Positions 35,200-47,814 of a stretch of DNA of 64,000 nucleotides are shown piece after piece. The notes beneath the pieces were generated by a model. That model ran no database searches, was not told where the DNA came from, and saw only the letters and a list, made by a program, of their open reading frames with translations. A program made the position numbers and the translations under genes. Each line of letters starts with the position of its first letter. Within the stretch, counting starts at the first letter, position 1. This stretch comes from Sipunculus nudus (Eukaryota; Annelida; Sipuncula; Golfingiida; Sipunculidae): positions 30,827,729 through 30,891,728 of the forward strand of contig CM049314.1 in NCBI GenBank assembly GCA_026874595.1. Direction: 5' to 3'.

Positions 35200-38100
35200 A
35201 ATCAACTAAGTCTTTTCATCCATCTTATCTCTATTATACATGAATTATTTCTGTACAAAGACAATATATAAGTCCATCACACTAAAGGATCAACATGATT
35301 TTATCATTTCATCATATACCATCGTCGAAACTTGATTTTAAAATAAGTGTAACTTTTTTTTTCCTTATAGGATCCCTCAGTTTCCATTAGCTTTTTTTTC
35401 CCATGCTTTTGGGATGGCATTTATCAGTCCCTGATATTCAAGAAAATGTATAGTTCTACCAATAATATTATTTAACTCTTTATTACTGATACACCTGTTT
35501 AGTCAATTTTCAATTATTATTAACAAGTCAGCTACATTCTGTATTCAGGCATCAAGCCAATGTTGATAAAATATTGGTTTATTATCTATTCTGATATTAG
35601 AGTTCATCCATATACATTGAATTAGAATATCATTTTCATCTCCAAGGTTATTATTATAGTTATATAAGCACCAAGCTTGCAAAACCTCTCTCAAGAACGG
35701 ATTAATGTTTCGACATATATACAGTAAATCTGTTTTTTTTTGCTAAATTATATTTGAAGAATAAGGAGCCACCTTTAATCAATTTCAGTATATCATGTTT
35801 CCATCCTAATTCTGCTTCCTCGAGTAGTGATCTTTTTATCCAGGTAATTTTGACTGCAGTTTTGTAGGTCTGTATGTGAGTCATCCTCAGACCCCCACAT
35901 TCATATGGTCCCACTTATGTTAATCTTTTGATATGTTCAGGTTTATGTGACCAAATAAATTAAAACATTATTTTTTCTATTTCTTTAAAAAAATATGTTA
36001 TCAGGTGCAGGTAGGACTGATAGTAAAAATGTAAGATGTGACAAAGCAAAAGTTTTAAATATTATTATCATTCCCTGCAATGTTATGATTCTAAATGACC
36101 AAATATTTAGAAGATTCTTTATTTTTTCTACTGCTGGGGTAAAATTAAGTTTCATTAGATGTTTCATTTCTTAATTAACTTTTATTCTTATATATCTCCT
36201 TGACCGTAGACCATTTAAGATGTAATTTTTCTGTTTCATGTATCCATGGTATAACCGAACTATTTTGCCTTAAGAAAGGCATAACTACCGTTTTCTCTAT
36301 ATTTATATTAAGCCCCAAGACCAATGCAACACATTTAAATATTTCAAGAGCTTCGTTTAATGAGGTTGCATCTTTTAAGTGTAATGTCGACTGCATATTG
36401 TAGTATTTTGTTTCCAAAATATCCCTTAATGTTTTGATTTGCCCTGATTTGTATTGCCAAGGTTTCTACACACAAGATGAAAAGATATGGGGATAATGGG
36501 CAGCCTTACCTTACTCATTTTGAGATTTCAAAATAGTCAGAAATCCAACCATTATTATTAATAAAGCTACTGGTATTTTTGTTAAGTATGTTACACCACT
36601 TTTCTTTTAAAGATCCAAATTTGAAATATTTCAAAGCCTGTGATAAAAATCCCCTTTCTAATTTATTATAGGCTTTCTAAAAATCTATCATCATCGATAA
36701 GCCATTAATTTTTGTTTTCTTTGCCTGGTAAATTGTATTAATAATTTGATTGATGTTTTCACCAATGTATCTCTTTTTTTAGAAAACCTGTTTGATTTTG
36801 ATTTATTATTTCAGGCAAGGCTTTAATTATTTCATTCTAGAGGATACAATTCCGGCAATAATTTTATAATCCGCATAAAGTAAAGATATGGGTCTCCAAT
36901 TTCTGATTTACATTTCATCTTTACCTTTCTTTGGAATTAGACTAATAACACACAGTTTCGTAGAATATGAGAGATCTCCTGTATATATATAATGCATTTA
37001 GAAAGTATGTTTTGATTTGGTCCCAAAATGTTTTGTAAAATTCTGTTGGTAATCCGTCACTTCCCGGCGTTTTGTTATTTTTCTTTGATATGAAGCTTTG
37101 AGCTATTTCCTTTTTCAGTTATATTTAGAAATTCTTGCATATTATCTGAAAGTTTTACTGTTGGGTTTAATGATTTCCAAAAATCATCTTTATACTCTTT
37201 ATTTTTATCATAATCTTGCTTTTATACAATGACTGATAATAATTTCTAGCTGCAGATGGAATATCTTTCTGGTTTTCTGTTATTATGCTTCAGGTAATCT
37301 TATTTTATTGATCCTCTTTTTATTTTAGTTTCTTCTTTCCGAATTGAGAAAGGATTTTGAGAATTTTTCACCATGTTCGTACCATCTTGCTCTACTTCTA
37401 ATTATTTCACCCTTTGTTTGTTCTTGTGCCATTTGTTCTAATCTTTCCCTTGTATTTATATATTCTATATCTTCTTGTTGGTTTCTATCAATGAATAATT
37501 TCATTTTTTTTCTAATGCTTGTATATCATCTCTCTTTCTTTTTGCTCTTTGAATTCCATATGTTATACTTGTTCTTCTACTACTCCTTTTCAAGGTTTCC
37601 CATAATAAAGGAGGTTTGGCACCAATGTTATCTTTCACAGTGTTTCGGATGGTTAAATTTACTGGTGTATTGTACTCTTTCTCTTTCAAATAGGCAGTTT
37701 AAAGTCTCCGTGGTCCTTTACCACTTTAGTTTAATGATGTTTTTAGTACAAAACTAACTGCAAGGTGATCAGATTTATAATTGGGTACAATTTCTGAATT
37801 AACTATTTTGTCCTTAAGCCCATTTGAAATTAAAAAAAAATAATCTGGACGGCTCTTTATTGGATATGGGAGTTTTCTGGACCACGTATATTTTTGTAAC
37901 TTCTGGATTGTTTTATCTATATATATCAATCGGCCCAATTTCATCCACGTGACTTAATATAACACTCTGGCTATGTTAACTTGTATCCAATCGACCTCCA
38001 GCTTTATCTTTATTTACGTCTAATACTGTATTCCAATCTCCTGCCAGGAGCCTGTTGTCGTTGGCTATATTTTCATTCTTATTAAAAATTTCATGGAAAA

Positions 38101-38208
38101 AGGATGGTGTATCATTGTTTGGTCCATATATATTTGAAAGTGTCATGCGTATACCTTCAATTGTACAGTCTGCAATTAAATATCTACCATTTTTGCCAAT
38201 TTCTATTT
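35200..38208 (-). pseudogene. LINE ORF2: endonuclease C-part, reverse transcriptase, C-terminus (copy 2)
   Basis: Order on the minus strand: endonuclease NIYGPNND (about 38,130) and RLLAGDWNTVLD, then SRPDYFFLIS and NYKSDHLAVSF (37,850-37,750), the S-D-H being the last endonuclease motif. Then comes the linker, LPGSDGLPT (about 37,060), the LNINIEKTVVMPF block, and C-terminal pieces KHLMKLNFTPAVEKIKNLL (36,166) and YECGGLRMTHIQTYKTAVKI (35,910). The catalytic box is TAT-GCA-GTC-GAC at 36,397-36,386, Y-A-V-D where copy 3 has Y-A-D-D, so a metal-binding aspartate is lost. Many stops and frameshifts; dead. Confidence 0.85.
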
Positions 38209-38210
38209 TA

Positions 38211-40141
38211 CCGAGTCAAGAAAATAAGCTCACAGTCGACTCACAGTGAGCTCACATATGATCTCATGGTGTGAGTTCACAGGGAGCTCAATCTGTAATC
38301 ACCTTCAGACATCACAGTGATCTAATGGTGTGAGTTCTCAGTGAAGTCACAGTGTCAGGTCACAGTGATCTCACAGTGTGAGTTCTCAGTGAGGTCATGG
38401 TCTGTGGTCACAGGGGGCTCACTGTGCGAGTTCTCAGTGAGGTCATAGTCTGTGGTCACAATTATCTCACAGTGTGAACTTACAGATGTTCTCATGGTAA
38501 GAGATCACAATGAGCACAGTTTGTAACCATCTTTAGACATCACAGTGATTTCAGGGTATGAGTTCTAGGTGAGGTCACAGTGCGAGGCCACAGTGATCTC
38601 ACTGTACGTGTTTTCATTAAGGTCATTGTCTGTGGTCACAGGGGGCTCACTGTGTGAGTTCTCAGTAAGGTCATGGTCTGTGGTCACAATAATCTCACAG
38701 TGTGAACTTACAGATGTTCTCATGGTAAGAGATCACAATGAGCTCAGTTTGTAACCATCTTAGGACATCACAGTGATCTCACAATATGATTTCTCAGTGA
38801 GGAAATTTCTTTGGATCACAGTGATCTCAATATGCAAGTTCTCACTGAAAGCATGGGGTCTCTCAAAGTCTCTTATCATAGTGGTCATGTTCTTGGATGA
38901 CAGAAAGCCAACTTTGTGAGTGTCAGTGAGGTCATCCTGCGGGGTCACTTTGTGTAGTAGAAGAGTCGAAAGTAATGTCATAGTGTGGGAGCACAGGTAA
39001 CTCACAGTATGGGAACACAGTGCAGTCAATAGTGTGAGGTCACAGGTATCTATTTATAATGTTATTATTTATCTTTTAAAATATTGTGTAGTCCACAGGG
39101 CTAAAAATTAAAAAAAATGCCCACGTACAATGTGTTCTTAATAATTACCAAACCCATGCATAAGATGCCAAATCTTACACACTTGCATATTGCCCTGCCT
39201 TATGCCCCCCCCCCCCACAGATTTTTCAGTCCGCATAAAGTTTTGCTCAAGCTATGGCTTCGCCATGATCGCAGATGTGGATTCACAATAAACTTACATT
39301 GTAAAGTGTAATTATTTTCTGAGAAAGAGGATGAGCATCCATATGTCAGGCAAAAGTTATTAACACACGTCATATGAAGAGCTGTGGATTCACTTTCTCT
39401 AGGTATTGGTTATAGCCCAATGAAATGTTATGCAAGCCGTGAGGTCTGCGAGACTTGTGTCACATGGCAGGTTCGCCTAAACGGCTCGCCTGCCATGATT
39501 GACACAAGCCAATCTCATGGCTTGCATTAGATATCATTTGGCTATAACTGATTTGCCCCACATGCTCCGCCTCCTTGGTCGAAGGTCACGCGTGTCATTT
39601 GTTTTGGCAGCGCACCAGTTCTTTGCCATATTTGAAAAATCGCTTTGCAACTTCACTTTGTCCCTGTGATGCAAGCAGATTTGAACGTTCTGTTATGTTC
39701 CCCTCCCTTCTCCAAAACACTGCATCGTGTAGAACAGAAATAATCTGAGACTATCTGGCTTATGTAGTCAAAAGGATATTGCAGGTTGAGGTCTTTGTGA
39801 AGTCACACTCTGACATTGGAAGTTCCCTGACATGCCATACAGTACTAGGCTGATTGAAAAAAAAAACAGCACAAATGTCCAGATAACGGCTGAGCAGGCT
39901 CTTATTCAAAATGAAACGGTAAGGCATCCAGTAACAGATCAGAGTAGGACCACATGCTGATAGTGTCAAGCTTGGGGCTTTCCTGCACTGTTGGCAGAGC
40001 CAGTGCAACGGGTCTGCTGATGATATGAGTAATGAGTGGGTGTATAATCAGCTGTGTCCAGTAAAGACCTGACTGAAATATGTCCCCCAAAGTACTTTTA
40101 TTGTTTGGTTTTCACTTGTATTTTATACAAACCTTAATATT

Positions 40142-40179
<38 letters not shown>

Positions 40180-41720
40180 TAAACCATTTATTATATACAA
40201 TATTAATTATTACATGATTTAATATATATTTTTCTGAAATAAAATAATATAATATATTTATATTGTACATAAATATTATATAATACAATTAATTATAAAT
40301 ATCATATTATAAATTATTACATAACTTATAAATATATTTTATTGAGTTCATCGAGAGTTCGCTGTTTCTGTTTATTTAGAATTTAAGAAATCACTTATTA
40401 AAACTTGTAGTATGCAATAAACCCCTTTACATTTTATTTCACACATTTCTGGTGGTTCACGTCTTTGCCTTTTTCAACCACATGCATACTGGAGATGGTG
40501 ATCTCACAGTGACATCACAGTGTCGTCACAATTTGATATATCACAACATGAGGTCACAGTGAGGTAATAAAGAGCTCATTGTTCTCTTTATTTAGATTTT
40601 GCTCAGATCGAATAAAAAATAAAACATGCAATAAATCTCATTTATTATTATATAACATTATACTAGGGCTACATCTCTTTGCCTTTTTAACCATATGCAT
40701 ATTTGTGTATGGTGACCTCACAGTGACATCACATTGTCGTCACAATATGATTTATCACAACAAGGTCACAGTGAGGTCATCGAGAGCTTACTGCTACTGT
40801 TTTTATTTAGAATTGATAGGACCGCATAAAAATTAGTAGTATGCAATAATACTCATTTACGTTTATATCGCTTTATTCTAGTGCTACATTTCTATGCCTT
40901 TTTAGTCATATGCGTGTGAGTGTATGGTGACCTAACAGTGACATCACAATGTAGTTACAATATGATATATCATAACATGAGGTCAAAGTGAGGTTATAGA
41001 GAGCTCACTGTTCTATTTATTTAGATTTTGCTCAGATCTTATAAAAATGTAATATGCAATAAATTTCATTTAATATTATATCACAATATTCTAGTGTTAA
41101 ATTTATTTGTCTCATTAGCTATATGCGTGTGAGTGTATGTTGACCTCACTGTGACATCACAGTGTCGTTACAATATGATATATCACAACATGAGGTCACA
41201 GTGAGGTCATCGAGAGCTCACTGTTCTGTTTATTTAGATTTTGCTCAGATTCTTTAAAAATATAATATGCAGTAAATCTCATTTAATATTATATCACATA
41301 ATTCTAGTGCTACATTTCTTTGCCTTTTTAACAATATGCATCTCTGTGTATGGTGACCTCACAGTAACATCACATCGTCATCACAATAATATATATCACA
41401 ACATGAGGTCACAGTCAGATCATCGAGAGCTCACTGTGACTTTTTCTTCAGATTTTGATCAGATCGCATAAAAAATGTTGTATGCAATAAAACACATTAA
41501 ATTTTAAGACAAGATATTATTGTATTACATTCCTTTGCCTTAGGTCATATGCGTGTAAGTGTATGGTGACCTCACAGTGACATTATAATGTGGTCACAAT
41601 ATGATATATCACAATATGAACTAACAGTAAGATCATCAGGAACTCACTGTTGTGAGCTCACCATGTGAGTTTTTGTGTGACCTCACAGTGATATAACCGT
41701 TAGTTCACGTCTTGACTGGG
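38211..41720. mobile_element. Satellite-bearing TIR element, copy 2
   Basis: A 3,510-bp block starting CCGAGTCAAGA and ending TCTTGACTGGG, with TA at 38,209-38,210 and 41,721-41,722. Same position in the LINE and same internal order as at 786-4,014. Array A spans about 38,255-39,040 and array B about 40,345-41,640, with phrases of the ATCGAGAGCTCACTG type near 40,349, 40,567, 40,784, 40,995, 41,207 and 41,420, so it has one more unit than copy 1. C-tract near 39,207. No transposase. Confidence 0.72.
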
Positions 41721-41722
41721 TA

Positions 41723-41961
41723 TGTATCTCATGCTGAATGCGATTTTTTAATCAATATAGATACCCAAATCGAGTTACTGCTGCCATGACTATAAAGAAT
41801 TGTATGACCCCATTCTGAATGCCTAATATACTCTATGTCTTTCGTATTATTTGTTTCTTGAATTTTTTTCTTTGCAACCAGTAGAATGTTTTACGTCGTT
41901 TCTTGTTGTCTGCTAAACCCCTTGCATTAAAAGAAAGAAAATGAATACTACTGTTTGTCAT
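41723..41961 (-). pseudogene. LINE ORF2 N-terminus (copy 2)
   Basis: The start codon at 41,961 (minus) opens MTNSSIHFLSFNARGLADN (the start of an AP-type endonuclease). The frame is lost in the AAA-rich stretch after FYWLQ and the DNA then runs into the TA site of the nested element. Confidence 0.7.
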
Positions 41962-42600
41962 GAATCAATACTCTACAAGAATATTAATGGCAAAGTCCAA
42001 ATGGCTACATGAACCAAATATCGCCTTTGCAATACTGCCAACATGGCCATAACCCTGGTTCAAAATGTGTAATCTACAGTATATTTGACATAAAATGTAC
42101 ACTAGCAAGTTATGTATCAATAATGTAATTTGTCGGCTGCATAATCACAACACATATATATGAAAACACATACTACATAAACCATACACATGCTGTCACA
42201 ACGTCAACAGTACACCAAAATCATTGTGCGATCAATCAGCACACATAGTATAAAAACACCAAAATAACCTTCCAGTTGCTCGCCAGTCACCTCCCCCACA
42301 TCTATTTTACATTTTCTGTTTTCATTCGTACATTGAATTCTATCACATCGGCTTTTACACAAAAAATATAAATAATAATGGTTCGAACAAAAAAGTATAT
42401 CACTGGTTTTTCAAACATGTGAAAACTGATAAATTTAAAAGAAATAACATAATTATGAGCTATAATAAAACAAAGTTTTGAGCGCCCTCTCTTGGCAAAT
42501 ATTAAAACAATGCCACCATGTGCCGTATCTAGGACGTCTTTGTTATGCGGTACTGGCGTTGTTTACTGTCTCTACGGAGATGTTTCTGCATTCTCGTTGT
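41962..42600. other. LINE inter-ORF spacer (copy 2)
   Basis: Matches 4,257-4,873. No conserved frame. Confidence 0.55.
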
Positions 42601-43041
42601 TTTAGTCGTTGATTTTGACCACATGGCCGTCAATGATTAGTTTGCCGCGGTAGAACCTGGCTTTTAATCCTTGTTGCCTATATGCTGTTGCCATATGTGA
42701 TTGGGCCCTTTTATTCAGTTGATAGTCAGCCTTTGTCAAATCCTCGAAAACTCTGATTCGGGCGCCTTCAGCTCTGGTCATGTTTTGTTTGACCGATTGT
42801 AGTATTTTGATGCGCTCTTTGGCTTGTCAGCCTGGCTATAATCTGCCGTTGACCTGTTGTCTTTCTTTTCCCCACACGGTGTGCATTATCTACAAGAGTT
42901 ATAATTTCATCCATGGTTTGGCACAAGCAGCTAATTTGTTGATATAATTTCTGCCACTAATTGCGCACAGTCCTCATTGTTTTGTTCTTTTATACCTGTT
43001 ACAAGGATGTCGAACCCTCTAGAGTATCGCTCCTGGCTGTT
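42601..43041 (-). pseudogene. LINE ORF1 C-terminal half (copy 2)
   Basis: Begins at the truncation point within the RYSRGFDIL region and continues to the GHVV end. It carries frameshifts (for example near 42,830 and 42,920). The coiled coil is missing because the element is cut at 43,041. Confidence 0.7.
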
Positions 43042-45168
43042 TCTTTCATCAAACCATCTTTGGATTGATGGGCAACTCTGATGCCACAAATGTGGATGTT
43101 GTCATGTTAGGACAGATTTCAGACTTCAGTCTTTCCATGCCTATGTGGTTTGACATATACCCCTATTCGCCTGTGGACTGCCCATATTCTAGTTTAAATT
43201 ATTTTCTTTTATGCAATAGGTATGAGGAAAAACAATCATCAGTTTTAGGGATATGAAATAAGATATTCCTGAAATCAACTGGTGCATAACCAGCGGATTG
43301 TTTCACTGGACTCATACGTTCCTGCCATAAACTATGCAAATATGTCTAGCAAATGCTGGATGTAGAATTGTAAAATATATAGATAAATACTTTCTTATTT
43401 TCAGAAAGCGGAACTTTCCATGGTACATTTGAGATGTGTTACCATGTTTGCCTTTGCCTCTGAGGCGCAACTCTCATGTTATATAACCGTATTATATATT
43501 ATATAACCTTTGTCTTGTAGCGTGACTATAAACACTTAATTGAAATATACAGCGAGGTAAGGTCTAAAAAGGTGTACTAAAATATCATAAGTAAGCCTAT
43601 GGGCACATCCTTCAGTAATTAGAAGAGTTATAGGCTTTCCGGTAGTTTCTAGAAATTTTGGTCTCAGCTTCTATGAATAGAGTAAGTTTGATGAAGACGA
43701 AGGTAAATAGAGGTTTCATGTACACGGGACTACAAATTATACTGGAGTCGTAAAATATAGTTCAGTTTGAAGCTCATTTGCCATTTAGTTTAGAACATCT
43801 TTTCAATTGGATTATTTGAAGTGTTCAATTAACGTTCGTGCACTTATAGTGTTCTCTGTCCTTTTTTTCTGCAGTTGTGCAGATCTACCTCTCAACAGGT
43901 ATTACATATCGTGTCATTAGTATTTATAAAAAATCCTGAGCTAGGTTAATTTTGATAACATTCATTTTTTTCTTCATATCGCGAGAAATATCCCTGATGT
44001 ATATCATAATATTATATAAATTGATTATATTAAATAAATATCATCTGACAAATATCCAATCCTTTTGTCTAAAGTAAACAAATAACAACTTTTAGAGATA
44101 CGGAGAAATTTTGGAGGAGGTTTTGATTAAGAGAATTTCATCTCGACACAACTTTGTAAAAGTAAATCAATAAATCAATTCATCACAGCATCAGATCCGT
44201 GGAACTTGTTATACGTGCATGGCTGACCTGTAGGGAATCTGAGTGACTTTTCCATTTGATTGGTTAGTGTGATATCACCCACAATTAGTAACACCAGGGA
44301 GAAGCTGTATTGTTTATTCGTAATGTAGAAGGCTATATTATCTGACCTAGCCCTTTAGGTGGCGCATCAACGGTATGAATGTGGTGACTCTGTCAGTGTT
44401 GTCAGGTTGTTGCGTTAACACAACTTTGTCAAACATTTTATCAGCTGGCATGATGAGAGTAACCCAGTAATCTATAAAACATGATAACACACAATGATTT
44501 TGCTAGATAGTATGTCCAATACCCCTTTACTCTCGTATTTAAATATAACTAAGTCAATCTGAGGAAAGAAAACTTTACCAAACAGAGAAATCAGAAAATG
44601 GGTAAATTTTAGCATCAAACTTGTTGTTGATATAGATAATTTTCATAATATGGCTTCACTTAACAAATCAACAGCGCTTGATCATTGGTCCCGTAGTTTT
44701 GAGGCTTCTTTTGTACCAAAAGGCGTTTATGCCTTGACCACTGTTCCCTGACATGCCCACTTCATACGAAAGGGGAAGGCTCTCGCTATGTTTGAACCTT
44801 TTTCTTATGTTTCGTTTCAATATTTTAGAGGGAAATATCGTTATTATTTTCTTTGCACTTTTTCTCTTTCTGTTGATTTTTAACCCAAGAATAAACATTT
44901 TGTTAGGTGTAGTGGAACCGACTAAAAACAGTAGCTTCTGCCTGGTTTTATTTATGATAGTTTTTTTAGTTGCAATTGTTAATATGACAGCTCAATGATT
45001 ACCACCAATTAGTATGATCTAGGTTTAACATAGTGATATTCGTCCATAACTATAATTTCGGCGAATGCAAAAGTAATTGTGCTGGAAATGTCGTCTTTTT
45101 AATTGTATTTAAATGCGAATCTTTAAACAATAATATTTAGGTATAGTTAACTAAACATGTTTCATATG
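43042..45168. repeat. Duplicate of 15,383-22,103 (shortened), in the palindrome spacer
   Basis: Direct-orientation copy joining the left piece (15,383-15,497) to the main piece (from 19,693) at the shared GGTTTGACAT (43,147-43,156). It lacks about 4.2 kb, 0.29 kb and 0.39 kb present in the other copy, and has an extra 0.31 kb at 44,637-44,945. No gene supported. Confidence 0.85.
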
Positions 45169-45491
45169 CAGAAGTCTTTATTTGTGCATTTGCATTTTAC
45201 ACCTACATTTATATTTTGCTTTAATACTTTATTAGGGTTCCGCTTGAAAAGTGTGATTTCCTTTTCGCGAGCAATATTTCAAAGATAATATGTTTGACCT
45301 CTCTCAAGTTCACACGGATCATCGATCCCTATGAGGTCTCCAGCCCTATTGAATTAAATACAAAAACCAATATGGCCGCCACTGCAAAATCGGTGATTTT
45401 CTAACAATATTAGTACCCACGAGAGTGTGTGCTTTCAAATTTTATGTGCCTGTTGAATCCAATATGGCTCTTAGGAAAATATTCTAAAACA
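45169..45491. other. Short unique stretch between two duplicated blocks
   Basis: About 320 bases without a match elsewhere in the window. It separates the direct duplicate (left) from the inverted UGT-A 5' duplicate (right). Nothing recognisable. Confidence 0.55.
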
Positions 45492-45621
45492 ATTTCACTG
45501 GGAGCCAGCAAAATACTGTAGCTTTCTGACATTCCAGTTGCCATCAAGAACAAAACAACAAATTCCCCTTTGTACCTTGCAGATGCCACTTGAGACACTG
45601 CCGCCATTCTGGGTCCAAGTT
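45492..45621 (-). pseudogene. Truncated UGT-A exon copy
   Basis: On the minus strand, acceptor TTTTTTTGCAG, then the exon with ATG at 45,607 (MAAVSQVASAR), the signal peptide with VVLFLMATGMSESYSILLAP, and then SEI. Homology to UGT-A stops there, a few codons before the catalytic histidine, and unrelated DNA follows. Upstream DNA is kept for at least 1.4 kb, so a promoter or intron part could have been copied with it. Confidence 0.85.
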
Positions 45622-47087
45622 CTGCAAAAAACAAAAAGATAACAATTGACTAGGGGGATAGCTGACAAATCTATTACTTTATGTTAACATATTTTCAGCA
45701 GTTTTCACATACTATTCACGTACCAGCAATTTAAATTCAACCGTGATTTGTGATATATTTCATAATCAGTTCTTGAGTAAATATGTAAGATTCCTCAGTA
45801 AAGTTATCATTATATTCGAAAACAAAAAAGGGAAATGTAAACTAGGAAATTATAATTATCACCAATAATGACATGTTTTTCGTTTGCAATACATATGTTG
45901 AGACTGAATCTGATCTGAACAACTGTAAACTCCTTTGCACAAAAAAAAAATATTCGAATGCACAGTTAACATTGTAAAATGTAAAATGAACTTTGCTTAT
46001 ACTACATCAAATATTCAAGGCATTTATACCAAAAATAAATTTGCAGCAACACCAATTATTGATTAGCGGAAATTTGTGAGTTGGTTGATTTGTTTAATTT
46101 GCTTAATTTCTTTAAAAGTTGCCGTGTGGCTGGGGATTTATATTTATAATGATATATAAAAACACTCACAACCAGAGACTCCGCTTGTTGTATCACCAAA
46201 TAGGATAAATGTCAAACTAGGGTGCCCTGATATACGCAATATGTTCAGGAATAATTACCTATACTCAACATGAAAGATTACCATTTCGGAAATGTCTGCA
46301 TAGTATTGCTTAGATGAAGTGTGTATAGTCATCACCGAGGTAGGATTATAATAGAGCCTTCATGTTAATCACTTAAATACAAGTGTTAAATCAAAAGAGA
46401 TTGTTAATATGCTTGTAAAATGGAAATCCAGAAAAAAATGGACGTTTTTACATTAAGCAGGTTCAGTTAATTACTCTGCAAAAGGATTCAAGTATACCTA
46501 ACCGTTTATAATACCAGCATTTTATAACATTTGTATTCAAAGATTTATCGCATTACGTATAAGTATTCATTACTGTTTATTGATATTTTTCCTAAATTAT
46601 AAATTTTTGGAGCTTTCCATGACTGTCATATTGTTTATGACTTTCTTTTTCCTGATCACAACAAGTTGGAACTTTAAGTACGGAAATTTGATAAGAAAAT
46701 CACACTCTAATAAAAATAGTTTGTAGAATTCCCTTTAGCTTAACTATTACAAATATAACATTTTCAGCTGTAAACATATGCATATGGCTACATATATATT
46801 TGTTAAAGCTCATCACTAAGTGTCACTGTTATGCGAGGTTTCATATTTACATATGCAACTGGCGTAACTTGATCAAGACAAAAAGAACAATATGCGTTTT
46901 TATATAATTTTACAATTTTATTTTACTTTACTTCAAATGTTTAAACAGAAACGGAACCTGAGTCATATCAGACTTTCGGAATATTCGGATTATTCAATTC
47001 TGATGAATTGAAATTCTATTAGGATAATAATATATAATTGGTTTACTTGAGATATATTCTCACATATTTTCACCCTTCAAAGGATCA
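45622..47087 (-). other. Inverted duplicate of UGT-A upstream region
   Basis: Matches 7,924-6,458 with scattered differences. No gene seen. Confidence 0.7.
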
Positions 47088-47681
47088 AACACTTATAATA
47101 GGTAATAGCGGTTATCACCAACACTCGTTACTCGTAATACATCAAATCTTAAACCCATTTTATGATTAGCATTTGTCGCCGGAATTAAAGCATAATATTA
47201 GCCTTTTTTAATGCGTGGCCTGGGGTATACCCTTTAAAAAGATAAATTGGACACAATACATATGTATTCAAACGGCTGAATGGGGTTGTTGTCTGGTGCA
47301 TACTAAAAATGATATTAATGATTTTGCTTATTCAGACTGGAAAAGTGATGAATGAAATGGTTTAATCAGGTATTTGTTTAGCCGCGACCCTTATGTTCAA
47401 TGTGATGAAAATAAAATATTTCTATATACATTTTCTAACAATCATATTACTCCTTTAGTCTATACATAAAAAAGTGCACACCCGTTTCCTTTAAGAGAGA
47501 AGCGCAGTATCTGAATAATAGAGTTGTCTGATATCGGTAAGATAAGACAATGGAATAGTATGGTAATTTAAAGACTAAACGTTTTGATTGTCACCAAAAT
47601 TAAAAGGTAAAATGTTACTGTTTGGTTTATATATCACTGATATCAACACCATTGTTTGCAAGGAAGCCTTTCCTCAGATAT
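47088..47681. repeat. Repeat X at 5' side of LINE copy 3
   Basis: Same orientation as the copy at 56,041-56,641, so LINE copy 3 lies between two direct X repeats about 8.4 kb apart. Confidence 0.8.
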
Positions 47682-47814
47682 TTGTTCTATTTCTTCCGGT
47701 GCAATATGGAGGGCTAGACGGACCTGCTCCTTAAAACCTCTCTAATAAAGTCAGATTATTGTAAATGTTACAGAGTGTTCGGACTAGTGGACATATCTAG
47801 AGTTAGTCTAAGGA

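Larger units (their letters stand above)
32089..43041. repeat. Left arm of large imperfect inverted repeat
   Basis: Read left to right, this segment matches 60,962 to 48,331 read on the opposite strand: GC-rich end, motif cluster, MITE, repeat X, LINE 3' end, LINE ORF2, nested TIR element, ORF1. The arms differ by point changes, by array copy number and by a 2.3-kb insertion in the right arm. The match begins abruptly at GGTATGCG (about 32,089) and ends inside ORF1 at about 43,041. Confidence 0.9.
34749..43041 (-). mobile_element. L1-like LINE, copy 2, 5'-truncated
   Basis: Minus-strand LINE with intact 3' end: the last bases read GTTTGTGAAATAATAAAAAA, so the tail includes an AATAAA-like phrase and a short poly(A). 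The order going 5' is: 3' UTR with a (TA)n at 34,911-34,966, ORF2 with reverse transcriptase, endonuclease, nested TIR element at 38,211-41,720, endonuclease start, spacer, and the C-terminal half of ORF1. It is cut at 43,041, where unrelated duplicated DNA begins. Confidence 0.88.
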
